A stretch of 17,811 nt of DNA from CAZTVF01 sp964616985 (GTDB lineage Bacteria; Planctomycetota; Phycisphaerae; SM23-33). Positions within the stretch are counted from its first letter, which is position 1. Each line of letters opens with the position of its first letter. The notes beneath the pieces are model-generated. The model was not told where the DNA came from. It saw only the letters and a program-made list of their open reading frames with translations, and searched no databases. A program made the translations under genes and the position numbers. The stretch lies in assembly GCA_964616985.1 (NCBI GenBank), contig CAZTVF010000110.1, positions 1-17,811 on the forward strand. Reading direction: 5' to 3'. Below are positions 7,618 through 14,434 of this stretch, one piece after another.

Positions 7618-8712
7618 TCATTCCTTTCCCGCCAGGCGCTTGATGGCCATGGCATAGTGCTGCACGTTTTCCCACGAGATATCGTCGGGGATCAGGTGGT
7701 CCATGTCGGGGATGAATCGCCCGCGGCGGACGGCCGGCAGGAGCCGCTGCACCTCGGCCTCCATCGCCTCGGGGCCGGCGGCGACGGCGCGCTTGTCGAA
7801 GTTGCCCATGAACGCCATCGTCAGGTAACGCTTCTGGAACTCGTTCACGTCGCAGCCGGCGGCGACTTCCATCGGGTACAGATAGTTCACACCGCCCTCC
7901 ATCATCGGGGCGACGATGTTGTCGGGGTTGCCGTCGGTATCGACGGAGATCACCTCGATGCCGCTGCGCACCGCGAAATCCTTGATCCGCGCATAGTTGG
8001 GCGTCATGAACTGGCGGAAGTGGGCCGGCGAGATCAGCGAGCCCTGCCGGCCCGACATGTCCTCCCAGATGTGGATCGTGTCCACCCGCACGCCCGCGGC
8101 GACCACCTGCTCGAAGACGTGCAGGTACACGTCGGTGAGGTGGTTCATGATGTCGGCCACCAGGTCTGGCTGCGTGTAGAACGACAGCAGGCATTCCTCG
8201 TCGCCCAGAAGCCAGCGGACCCCGCCGAACAGCGTCACGTCGGGGTAGCCACCCAGTTGGATCGGGGCCTCCCACTCCATCCACTTGCGGCACGTGGCCA
8301 GCCAGTCGCCCGCCAGTCGGCCGCCGTGGCGCGGATCCAGCCGCTCCTTCTTGTACCGCTCCCAATCGTCCCGCCCCTTGACGGGGAACTCGAGGAACTC
8401 CGACATCGACTCCTGGCCTTTGAAGTTGCGGCGCTTGATGCCCCAGGTGTCGATCCAGATGTACCACTCAGCCGTCTCCTCCAGCACGACGCATTCGAAA
8501 CGCGGACAGGGGCCCAGCAGAATGGGGATCGTCAGCGGCGGGCAATCGGCCCCGAGGCTCTGGCGGAATTGGCCCCAGCTTTCGAAGGTCGCACCCTCGC
8601 GTTTCCACCGCTCCCACGCGGTGCCCCACGGGCCCCACACCAGCCAGAACGGCGGGCGGTCCACATCCTGACCCAGGCAACATCGCACGAATCGTTCACG
8701 CGGCGTCAGCAT
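7618..8712 (-). CDS. Uroporphyrinogen decarboxylase superfamily protein (not canonical HemE)
   Basis: A 364-residue protein of the UroD/methylcobamide methyltransferase superfamily, (beta/alpha)8 barrels that act on tetrapyrroles or transfer methyl groups from corrinoids. The start is the ATG at 8712 (MLTPRERFVRCCLGQDVDRP), preceded by AAAAGGAG with a 5-nt spacer; the frame is open to 8865 but that extension runs into the hemB promoter region. Family features include the N-terminal RERFxRxxxGxxxDRPPFW, IHIWEDMSGRQGSLISP with the central acidic segment, VISVDTDGNPDNIVAPMMEG, and the C-terminal FIPDMDHLIPDDISWENVQH. The N-terminus lacks the RQAGRYLPEYR substrate-binding motif of true HemE. It therefore probably is not the haem-pathway decarboxylase, despite being next to hemB. 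A methyltransferase or an unassigned role is more likely; many planctomycetes carry several such paralogues. Superfamily call is strong, function open. Confidence 0.85.
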   Translation of the reverse strand: MLTPRERFVRCCLGQDVDRPPFWLVWGPWGTAWERWKREGATFESWGQFRQSLGADCPPLTIPILLGPCPRFECVVLEETAEWYIWIDTWGIKRRNFKGQESMSEFLEFPVKGRDDWERYKKERLDPRHGGRLAGDWLATCRKWMEWEAPIQLGGYPDVTLFGGVRWLLGDEECLLSFYTQPDLVADIMNHLTDVYLHVFEQVVAAGVRVDTIHIWEDMSGRQGSLISPAHFRQFMTPNYARIKDFAVRSGIEVISVDTDGNPDNIVAPMMEGGVNYLYPMEVAAGCDVNEFQKRYLTMAFMGNFDKRAVAAGPEAMEAEVQRLLPAVRRGRFIPDMDHLIPDDISWENVQHYAMAIKRLAGKE

Positions 8713-8754
8713 TGGTGCTCCTTTTGAAAAACCTGTGCTTCCCGCCAGTCGCTG

Positions 8755-8774
8755 GAAGTGGTTATAATAACTTC
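8755..8774 (+). promoter_or_regulatory. 20-bp palindrome with a TATAAT box in the divergent UroD-like/hemB promoter region
   Basis: Positions 8755-8774 read as an imperfect palindrome: GAAGT and ACTTC form the outer arms and TTATAA the core, with 8 of 10 base pairs matched. A perfect TATAAT lies inside it at 8763-8768 on the plus strand, about 75 bp before the hemB start. No good -35 box is found at 16-18 nt upstream. The site is centred between the two divergent starts (8712 minus, 8844 plus), so a dimeric regulator binding here could control both. Either a promoter -10 element, an operator, or both; no regulator gene is visible nearby. Confidence 0.4.
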
Positions 8775-8843
8775 GCTTCGCGCGGGCGAGAATGTTTTTG
8801 CACAGAGCCCAAGAACCGCGGCGCGATGGCGGGTTTATTAACC

Positions 8844-9830
8844 ATGATGGAATTTCCAACCACAAGGCTGCGACGGCTGAGATACAACGCGACGCTTCGC
8901 GAGATGCTCGCGACGGTGCGGCTGTCGCGCAAGGAATTGATTGCGCCGCTGTTCGTCACCGAGGGCGACGGCGAGGGGCGCGAGATCTCGGCCATGCCGG
9001 GGCAATACCAGCTGCCCGTCGAGAAGGCCCTCGAAACCGTCCGCCGCTGGGCCGACAAGGGCCTGCCGGCGGTGCTGCTGTTCGGCCTGGGCGATCGCAA
9101 GGACCCCCGCGGCTCGCAGGCGTGGGATGAGCGGGCGGCGGTACAGCGGCTGATCGGCCGCATCAAGCAGGCCCTGCCGAACATGGTGGTCTTTACCGAC
9201 GTGTGCCTGTGCGAATACACCGACCACGGCCACTGCGGCCCGCTGGTCAAGGCGGCCGACGGCAGCATGGTGGTGGACAACGACGCGGCGGTCGAACTGC
9301 TGGGCAAAGTGGCGGTCTCGCACGCCCGGGCCGGCGCGGACGTGGTGGCCCCCTCGGCCATGATGGACGGGCAGATCGCCGCGATCCGCTCCTCGCTGGA
9401 CCGCACGGCCCTGACGCGCACGGCGATCATGTCCTACGCGGTGAAATTCGCCTCCAGCCTGTACGGCCCGTTCCGCGAGGCCGCCCAGAGCGCCCCGCAG
9501 TTCGGCGACCGCCGCTCGTACCAGATGGACTACCGCGAGATCCACCAGGCCCCGATGGAGGCCGCCCTGGACGCCGGCGAAGGCGCCGACATCCTCATGG
9601 TCAAACCCGCCGCCACCTATCTCGACGTGATCGCCCAGATCCGCGGCCGCTTCGACCTGCCGCTGGCCGCATACCACGTCAGCGGCGAATACTCGTGCAT
9701 CAAGGCCGCCAGCCGCAACGGCTGGATCGACGAAAAGGCCGCCGCCCTGGAGGTCACCACCGCGATCAAACGCGCGGGGGCCGACCTCATCATCACGTAC
9801 TTCGCCGAGCAATTGGCAGACTGGTTGTGA
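8844..9830 (+). CDS. hemB: Delta-aminolevulinic acid dehydratase (porphobilinogen synthase), zinc-type
   Basis: HemB condenses two 5-aminolevulinate molecules to porphobilinogen, the first common step of haem, corrinoid and sirohaem synthesis in the cytosol. With the ATG at 8844 the protein is 328 residues, normal for the family, starting MMEFPTTRLRRLRYN like other HemBs. The Schiff-base lysines are seen in YAVKFASSLYGPFREA (about K201) and ADILMVKPA (about K254). DVCLCEYTDHGHCG (119-132) carries the three cysteines of the zinc-binding active site, so this is the zinc-dependent type, not the Mg-type with Asp/Ala replacements. An ATG at 8826 would add six residues (MAGLLT); neither start has a strong Shine-Dalgarno. 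The frame stays open upstream to 8712, but that part is promoter DNA. It diverges from the UroD-like gene and its stop touches the next gene, so the NUDT22-like protein is probably translated from the same mRNA. Confidence 0.96.
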   Translation: MMEFPTTRLRRLRYNATLREMLATVRLSRKELIAPLFVTEGDGEGREISAMPGQYQLPVEKALETVRRWADKGLPAVLLFGLGDRKDPRGSQAWDERAAVQRLIGRIKQALPNMVVFTDVCLCEYTDHGHCGPLVKAADGSMVVDNDAAVELLGKVAVSHARAGADVVAPSAMMDGQIAAIRSSLDRTALTRTAIMSYAVKFASSLYGPFREAAQSAPQFGDRRSYQMDYREIHQAPMEAALDAGEGADILMVKPAATYLDVIAQIRGRFDLPLAAYHVSGEYSCIKAASRNGWIDEKAAALEVTTAIKRAGADLIITYFAEQLADWL

Positions 9831-9838
9831 GCGTCCCG

Positions 9839-10705
9839 ATGTCGGCCGATACGCCCAAAAACTGCTGCGGAGAATCCTGCGACTGCGGGACCTTCTTCCT
9901 GGACTTCATCGGCGGCTTCACCGCCGAGCAGCTCCACGTGCAGTGGTCGGCCCTCAAACGCGAGACGAACCAGGAAGTCGAGACGCTGATCGAGAACACC
10001 TGGGCCGCCGAGGTCGATTGTGCCCGGCAGACCGGGCGCAAGCTCTACAACGGCCACCTCTGCCGCCTGTGGGATTGCAGCCGTCACGGCTCGTCGTTCC
10101 AGCTGACGCTGGGCGAGGTGAGTTTCAAGGAGTTCCTGGGCACCAACCTCACGCACGCATATCTGCGGTATTTCCACGGGCCCGAGGTGCTGGCCGACGC
10201 GGTGGGCGTCTCGGCCGCCCTGAGGACCAGCGACGGATTCCTGCTGCTGGGCCGCCGCAGCCAGCGGGTGTTCTACCACGCCGGACGCATCCACCCCATC
10301 GGCGGCGTGATCGAACGCGTCGGCGACGTTGTGCCCGCGCCCTTCTCCTCCATCATCGACGAGCTGGCCGAGGAGACCAACCTCACACGCGAGCACCTCG
10401 GCGAGGTCGTCTGCCTGGGCCTGGTCCGCGACAAGCACATCGTCCAGCCCGAGCTGATCTTCGACGTCACCGCCGACGCCGACGTGGCCTACGCCCGCCG
10501 CGTCTCGTCGCAGGCCCCCGACGCCGAGGAGCATTCGGAACTGCTGGCCGTGCGCGACCACCCCGCCGCCGTCGTGACCTTCATCGAGCAGAACTACAAC
10601 GAACTGACGCCGCTGGCGCTGGCGACCCTGCTGCTGCATGGCCAGAGGCACTGGGGCAGCGGCTGGTTCGCCGCCACCCGCGGCTACCTCCGCAGCGTGA
10701 TTTGA
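9839..10705 (+). CDS. NUDT22-like Nudix-fold protein, probable UDP-sugar hydrolase
   Basis: A 288-residue protein whose layout resembles vertebrate NUDT22, a divergent Nudix enzyme that hydrolyses UDP-glucose and UDP-galactose to UMP and sugar-1-phosphate. From memory of the NUDT22 sequence, matching segments are VSFKEFLGTN (94-103), VGVSAALRTSDGFLLLGRRS (122-141), IHPIGG (151-156) and APFSSIIDELAEETNL (167-182). The last is a modified Nudix box in which the usual REUxEExGU reads DELAEETNL: the metal-binding glutamates are kept, while Arg and Gly are replaced, as in NUDT22. An N-terminal region of about 90 residues precedes the Nudix domain and opens with a cysteine cluster, CCGESCDC (9-16), not typical of the family. 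I use the ATG at 9839; an in-frame GTG at 9827 overlaps the hemB stop (GTGA) and would add four residues. Neither has a clear Shine-Dalgarno, which suggests coupling to hemB. Fold call is good; substrate is inferred from the NUDT22 resemblance. Confidence 0.75.
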   Translation: MSADTPKNCCGESCDCGTFFLDFIGGFTAEQLHVQWSALKRETNQEVETLIENTWAAEVDCARQTGRKLYNGHLCRLWDCSRHGSSFQLTLGEVSFKEFLGTNLTHAYLRYFHGPEVLADAVGVSAALRTSDGFLLLGRRSQRVFYHAGRIHPIGGVIERVGDVVPAPFSSIIDELAEETNLTREHLGEVVCLGLVRDKHIVQPELIFDVTADADVAYARRVSSQAPDAEEHSELLAVRDHPAAVVTFIEQNYNELTPLALATLLLHGQRHWGSGWFAATRGYLRSVI

Positions 10706-10742
10706 TTCCCTCCGTCCGCTTCGGCGGCGTAGAACGGATACT

Positions 10743-11414
10743 ATGTTCGACTGGCTCTCCAACTCGAGCGAAGTGCTCACGCGGCTGCTGATGCTGGTGC
10801 TGTTCGTCCCCTGCATCACGATTCATGAGTTCGCGCACGCCCGCACGGCCCAGGGATTCGGCGACCCGACGGCCCGCAACTTGGGCCGCTGCACGCTCAA
10901 CCCCTTCGCCCATTTGGACCTGATGGGGACGATCTGCATGTTCATGGGCCTGTTCGGCTGGGCCAAGCCCGTCCCCGTGAACCACTTCAACCTCCATCCC
11001 CAGCGACTGGGCGGCATGATGGTTGCCTTGGCCGGACCGCTGAGCAACGTCGCGATGGCGGTCGTCATGGGGATGGCCCTGCGACTGCTGGCGGGGACGA
11101 ATTGGGGCGGCGACGGCAACAACGTTCATCTGTGGACATACGCCTGCGTCAGATTCATGTTTGTGATTAACATCTCACTGGCGGTGTTCAACATGATCCC
11201 GCTGTTCCCGCTCGATGGTCATCACGTCCTGCGAGAGAATCTGCCGGAGCGGCACCAGGAGGGATTCATGTACTGGCAGCGGCGGTACGGCATGACGGCG
11301 CTGGTGGCCATGGTGTTCCTGCCGACGCTATTTCCCCAGACGGCGAAGTGGGACGTGCTGGCCTACCTTCAAACCCACGCCGTCGACTTCGGCGACAGCT
11401 TGCTGGCATGGTGA
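10743..11414 (+). CDS. M50-family (site-2-protease-type) intramembrane metalloprotease
   Basis: A 223-residue polytopic membrane protein. The zinc-binding HExxH is HEFAH at residues 28-32, inside the first hydrophobic segment (LLMLVLFVPCITIHEFAHA). The third ligand motif NMIPLFPLDGHHVL at 150-163 matches the NxxPxxPLDG signature of M50 proteases. Other hydrophobic helices are at about 61-75, 91-117 and 133-158, and another near 183-196. It has no PDZ domain and no long cytosolic part, so it belongs to the small, minimal M50 group and not to RseP. Such enzymes cleave transmembrane segments; the substrate cannot be predicted here. It starts 37 bp after the NUDT22-like gene with no strong Shine-Dalgarno (ATG at 10743) and is followed after 7 bp by a small hypothetical gene. 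Motifs are complete, so an active protease is expected. Confidence 0.9.
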   Translation: MFDWLSNSSEVLTRLLMLVLFVPCITIHEFAHARTAQGFGDPTARNLGRCTLNPFAHLDLMGTICMFMGLFGWAKPVPVNHFNLHPQRLGGMMVALAGPLSNVAMAVVMGMALRLLAGTNWGGDGNNVHLWTYACVRFMFVINISLAVFNMIPLFPLDGHHVLRENLPERHQEGFMYWQRRYGMTALVAMVFLPTLFPQTAKWDVLAYLQTHAVDFGDSLLAW

Positions 11415-11421
11415 CGAGACT

Positions 11422-11790
11422 ATGGGGATCTGGAAGGGCATCGTATGGTTCTTTACCAAAGACCATCTCGGCGAGCTCCAGGTTCGCGGTGATGAGCTTT
11501 GGGTGGGCACAGGCGGCTCAGAATTCGCGCCCATTCCATGGGATTCCATCGACCGGGTTGAAATCTGGATGTTCTATGCGTGGATGCATGAAATTTCCCT
11601 ACGCATCTACTATGGCGACGACCGGCTTGCATCCATTTTGGAATCTCATGATCGCTACCATGAAGTCGCCGCCGCAGTCCGGAGGCATCTTAGGCCTATA
11701 GATGAAGAGGCTTGGAATCTGGTCGAATGTAGCTTCGAGGAGATAGATCGCACGGTATACCAACGACCAACAGTTGGTACTACGGCCTGA
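11422..11790 (+). CDS. Small hypothetical protein, lower-GC gene
   Basis: A 122-residue protein that I do not recognise. It begins 7 bp after the protease gene at the ATG at 11422 (MGIWKGIVWFFTKDH). The pattern of short alternating hydrophobic stretches (LGELQVRGDELWV, PIPWDSIDRVEIW, EISLRIYYGDD) followed by helix (RYHEVAAAVRRHL) suggests a small beta-rich domain with a C-terminal helix, reminiscent of PH-like folds, but this is only a pattern impression. There is no signal peptide, membrane helix or metal motif. Codon use is visibly less GC-rich at third positions than in flanking genes, with many A/T-ending codons such as gat, gaa, cat and att, which may reflect recent acquisition or weak selection. 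Tight spacing suggests co-transcription with the protease. The open frame and start position make it likely real. Confidence 0.6.
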   Translation: MGIWKGIVWFFTKDHLGELQVRGDELWVGTGGSEFAPIPWDSIDRVEIWMFYAWMHEISLRIYYGDDRLASILESHDRYHEVAAAVRRHLRPIDEEAWNLVECSFEEIDRTVYQRPTVGTTA

Positions 11791-12062
11791 CTATGCAGGC
11801 ACATTGGGATGGCTGTCCGGCATTGGCCATCTGTCCTTTTCCAGTTCGCTTCCTTCCTTCATTTGCCCCGCGCCCATCCATAACCTACTCTTCCTCTGGA
11901 TGTAGTAGACGCACGCGGAAAAAGGCAAACCAGTCGCGAGGCTGGGGCGCAAAGCGTAGAGTCCCCCGTGGACAGTCGCGCTGCCCGCACCTTTCGGGTC
12001 CCTTGCCCCAGTTATGCCCGCGGCTCTTGCCTGTGTTCTTTTTTGGTACGGCGGAGTTGGGT
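11791..12062 (+). other. Intergenic region before the pilus operon, no gene seen
   Basis: 272 bp between the small hypothetical gene and pilM, of mixed composition and less GC-rich than the flanks. A weak inverted repeat, GATGGC (11808-11813) and GCCATC (11826-11831), is followed after a few bases by TTTT (11837-11840) and could be a poor terminator for the upstream genes. The pilM promoter should lie here, but no convincing -35/-10 pair or sigma-54 site was found. The pilM reading frame stays open through this stretch, but its translation (Arg/Pro/Ser-rich, no hydrophobic pattern) does not look like protein. Confidence 0.5.
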
Positions 12063-13148
12063 ATGGGCATCAAGATCACAACGGGCAAGTTCCTGCCCAT
12101 CGGCGTGGACCTCGGCACCAGTGCCGCAAAGCTCGCGCAGCTGCGGGCTTGCGACGACGCCATCGACCTCATCGCCGCGACCATGATCCCCGTGCCCGCC
12201 CCTCTCCGCAAAGATCTCCCCGCCCGCTTGAGCTTCCTCGCCGACGGCATCCGCTCGGCCACGCGCAGCGGCACGTTCCACGGCCGCCAGTGCGTGCTGA
12301 GCCTGCCCGCCGAGGCCACCTTCGTCCATCACGTCAAGATCCCCAAGCTGCCGCCCCAGGAAATCGCCAAGGCCGTCCAGTGGGAACTGCACGGCAAGTG
12401 CCCCTGGCCGGTGGAGCAGTCGGTGATCCGCCACATGATCGCCGGCGACATCTTCGGCGACGGCGAGACGCGGCAGGAGGTCATCACCGTCAGCGCCTAC
12501 CGCCCCACCGTCGAGGCGTACCTGGACATGGCCCGGCGGGCGAAGCTGGACGTGGTCAGCATCAACATCGAGCCCTGCGCAATGGTCGAGTGCTTCGCCC
12601 GCCTCTTCCGCCGCGCGGCCGACGCGTCGCGGACCCTGCTGCTGCTGGACATCGGTGAGGCCAGCACGCAGGTCGTGCTCGCCCACGGCTGCCGCGTCGC
12701 CTTCGCCCGCAACCTCATGAGCGGCTCGGGCCGGTTCGACCAGGCGGTGGCCGAGGGCCTCAGCGTCACGCCCGACGAGGCCCGCCAGATCCGCCGCGAC
12801 CTCCAGCGCGAGAATCAGGACAAGCCCGCCGACGACGCCCTCTATCACTACCTCGACGGCGCCCTGGACCAGCTGGTGGACCAGGTGAACCATTGCCTGC
12901 GGTACTACGACTCGGTGTTCCGAAACCAGACGGTCGAACGCGTGATCTTCGTTGGCGGCCAGGCCTATGACAAGCGCCTCTGCCAGGCGATCGCGCAGCG
13001 CCTGAACCTTCCGGCCCAGGTGGGCGACCCGCTCGTGCGGGTGCGCCGCGCCGCCGGTGCCGGCCTGGCCCTGGGCCTCGACCGTCGCGAACCTCAACCG
13101 GACTGGGCTGTGGCCGTGGGCCTGAGCCTGGGGCTGCAGGTGGCATAG
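12063..13148 (+). CDS. pilM: Type IV pilus assembly protein PilM (actin-like ATPase)
   Basis: PilM is a cytoplasmic, actin/FtsA-like protein that binds the N-terminus of PilN and links the pilus motor to the inner-membrane alignment complex. The 361-residue product starts at the ATG at 12063 with a GGAG Shine-Dalgarno six nt upstream. The phosphate-1 loop GVDLGTSAAKLAQL is at about 14-27 and the phosphate-2 loop LLLLDIGEASTQVVL at about 192-206. The segment FVGGQAYDKRLCQAIAQRL, typical of the C-terminal adenosine region, follows at about 299. LSLPAEATFVHHVKIPKLP and the helix EIAKAVQWELHGKCPWP are classic PilM. The frame is open upstream to 11793, but the homologous part begins at MGIKITTGKFLPIGVD. 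First gene of the pilM-N-O-P unit; pilN starts 3 bp after its stop. Confidence 0.93.
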   Translation: MGIKITTGKFLPIGVDLGTSAAKLAQLRACDDAIDLIAATMIPVPAPLRKDLPARLSFLADGIRSATRSGTFHGRQCVLSLPAEATFVHHVKIPKLPPQEIAKAVQWELHGKCPWPVEQSVIRHMIAGDIFGDGETRQEVITVSAYRPTVEAYLDMARRAKLDVVSINIEPCAMVECFARLFRRAADASRTLLLLDIGEASTQVVLAHGCRVAFARNLMSGSGRFDQAVAEGLSVTPDEARQIRRDLQRENQDKPADDALYHYLDGALDQLVDQVNHCLRYYDSVFRNQTVERVIFVGGQAYDKRLCQAIAQRLNLPAQVGDPLVRVRRAAGAGLALGLDRREPQPDWAVAVGLSLGLQVA

Positions 13149-13151
13149 CCG

Positions 13152-13883
13152 ATGCATCAAACCACCATCAACCTCCTGCCCGATGACTACGTGGCCCGCC
13201 GCGTGCGCCGGCGCGCCAACGTCATGTGCCTGGCGCTGTTCGCCGTGGTCATGACCGGCGTCAGCGCCGCGGTCCTGGTCAGCGAGGATTGCAGCCGCCA
13301 CACCCTGCAGGTGCAGGAACAGGTGAACGCCTCGTACGCCGAGGCGGCCAAGCTGATCGACCAGATGCAGCAGCTCCGCCAGCAGAAGGCCACGCTGCTG
13401 GGCAAGGCCGAGCAAGCCTCCGGCCTGCTGGAACGCGTTCCCCGCAGCTACATCCTGGGCGTTGTCACCAACGCCTGTCCGCCGTACACCTCGCTGCTCG
13501 CCGTGAACCTCGAGACCCGTGAGGTCCAGGCGGGCAGCGATGCGGACAAGCGGCTGTCGAAGTTCGAGGCCGCCTCGCAGAAGCGCCTTGGCAAGGAATG
13601 CCGCTCGACCCTGGTGGAGATGCAGATCACCGGCCTGGCCGCCACCGACGTGCAGGTGGCCAAGTTCATCGCCAACCTCTCGCGGAACCCGCTGCTGGGC
13701 TCGGTGGACTTGGTGTACAGCGAGGAAAAGATCATCGACAAGGAGCCCGTGCGGCAGTTCCAGGTGAAGCTGGAGTTGCGCCCGGGCCTGGACGTAATCG
13801 ACGTGCTCGAGGGCGCCAAGAACGCCAAGACGGCCAGCGCCGCGGCCAAGGCGCCCGCCTTGCGCGAGGGAGAACCCACATGA
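13152..13883 (+). CDS. pilN: Type IV pilus inner-membrane protein PilN-like
   Basis: PilN is a bitopic inner-membrane protein whose short cytoplasmic tail docks on PilM and whose periplasmic part pairs with PilO. The 243-residue product opens with TTINLLPDDY (4-13), the conserved INLLP PilM-binding motif. A transmembrane helix at about 23-44 and a coiled-coil segment at about 55-95 (VQEQVNASYAEAAKLIDQMQ) follow. The globular C-terminal part contains LVEMQITGLAATDVQVAKFI, the ferredoxin-like fold region of PilN. The tail after about residue 225 is Ala/Lys-rich and probably disordered. It is somewhat longer than proteobacterial PilN (about 180-200 residues) and its middle is diverged. It starts 3 bp after pilM and its TGA overlaps the pilO ATG (ATGA), indicating translational coupling. 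Confidence 0.88.
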   Translation: MHQTTINLLPDDYVARRVRRRANVMCLALFAVVMTGVSAAVLVSEDCSRHTLQVQEQVNASYAEAAKLIDQMQQLRQQKATLLGKAEQASGLLERVPRSYILGVVTNACPPYTSLLAVNLETREVQAGSDADKRLSKFEAASQKRLGKECRSTLVEMQITGLAATDVQVAKFIANLSRNPLLGSVDLVYSEEKIIDKEPVRQFQVKLELRPGLDVIDVLEGAKNAKTASAAAKAPALREGEPT

Positions 13884-14434
13884 AGTTCGGCCTGCGAGAG
13901 CTCATCTTTGCCGCGGTGCTCATGGCGATCCCGCTGGGCGCGTGGCAATTCATCTTCAAGCCCCGCAACCTCCGCGAGCAGGAGATGCGCCAGCAGATCG
14001 AGGCCAAGCAGGAACGCCTGCGGGCCCTGAACTACGCCACCGCCAACATCGGCGACCTGCAGAAGGAGATCTCCTCGCTGCAGTCGGCGATCCAGTACTT
14101 CCAGTCGAAGCTCCCCAACGAGAAGGAGATCGACAAGGTGCTTCAGGAAGTGTGGCAGATGGCCGAGCGCAACCAGCTGGTCACCAAGAGCATCCGCACG
14201 CTGCAGCGGACGGGCGGGGCGGCCGAGGCGGGCAGCCATTGCGAGCAGCCCATCAGCATGCAGTTGGAGGGCGACTACATGGGCCTGTACGCTTTCATGC
14301 AGGCCCTGGAAAACCAGCCGCGAATCATGCGAATCCGCAGCATGACCATCCGCAAGCCCGACAAGGGCGGCGAGGGCATGGTGCACGCGACCTTCATCAT
14401 GTCGGTCTTCTTTGAACAAAGCGAGAACGGGTGA
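13880..14434 (+). CDS. pilO: Type IV pilus inner-membrane protein PilO-like
   Basis: PilO forms heterodimers with PilN and binds PilP, making the periplasmic alignment ring of the pilus machine. The 184-residue product has a transmembrane helix at about 7-26 and a coiled coil at about 33-80 (REQEMRQQIEAKQERLRALN, then DLQKEISSLQSAIQYF). The C-terminal domain, with the PISMQLEGDYMGLYAFMQAL segment (about 130-150) and IMRIRSMTIRKPD, is the PilO/GspM-type ferredoxin-like fold. The ATG at 13880 overlaps the pilN stop by four bases and has a GGGAG Shine-Dalgarno seven nt upstream. The true start lies well inside a longer open frame that begins at 13598; the upstream part is out-of-frame pilN sequence. 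Length and architecture are typical. Confidence 0.9.
   Translation: MKFGLRELIFAAVLMAIPLGAWQFIFKPRNLREQEMRQQIEAKQERLRALNYATANIGDLQKEISSLQSAIQYFQSKLPNEKEIDKVLQEVWQMAERNQLVTKSIRTLQRTGGAAEAGSHCEQPISMQLEGDYMGLYAFMQALENQPRIMRIRSMTIRKPDKGGEGMVHATFIMSVFFEQSENG

Noticed and set aside
7618..8712. Naming the UroD-like gene hemE because it neighbours hemB
   Set aside because: The substrate-binding RQAGRY motif of HemE is missing.
8712..8843. Upstream extension of hemB to 8712
   Set aside because: It would overlap the start of the divergent UroD-like gene and cover the promoter region; HemB proteins begin near the FPTTRLRRL segment.
9203..9838. Extension of the NUDT22-like frame upstream over hemB
   Set aside because: It overlaps almost two thirds of hemB in another frame and its translation is Arg/Pro/Gly-rich; homology begins after the ATG at 9839.
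11793..12062. N-terminal extension of pilM by 90 codons
   Set aside because: The extension is Arg/Pro/Ser-rich and does not resemble PilM; the ATG at 12063 has a Shine-Dalgarno and begins at the normal family start.
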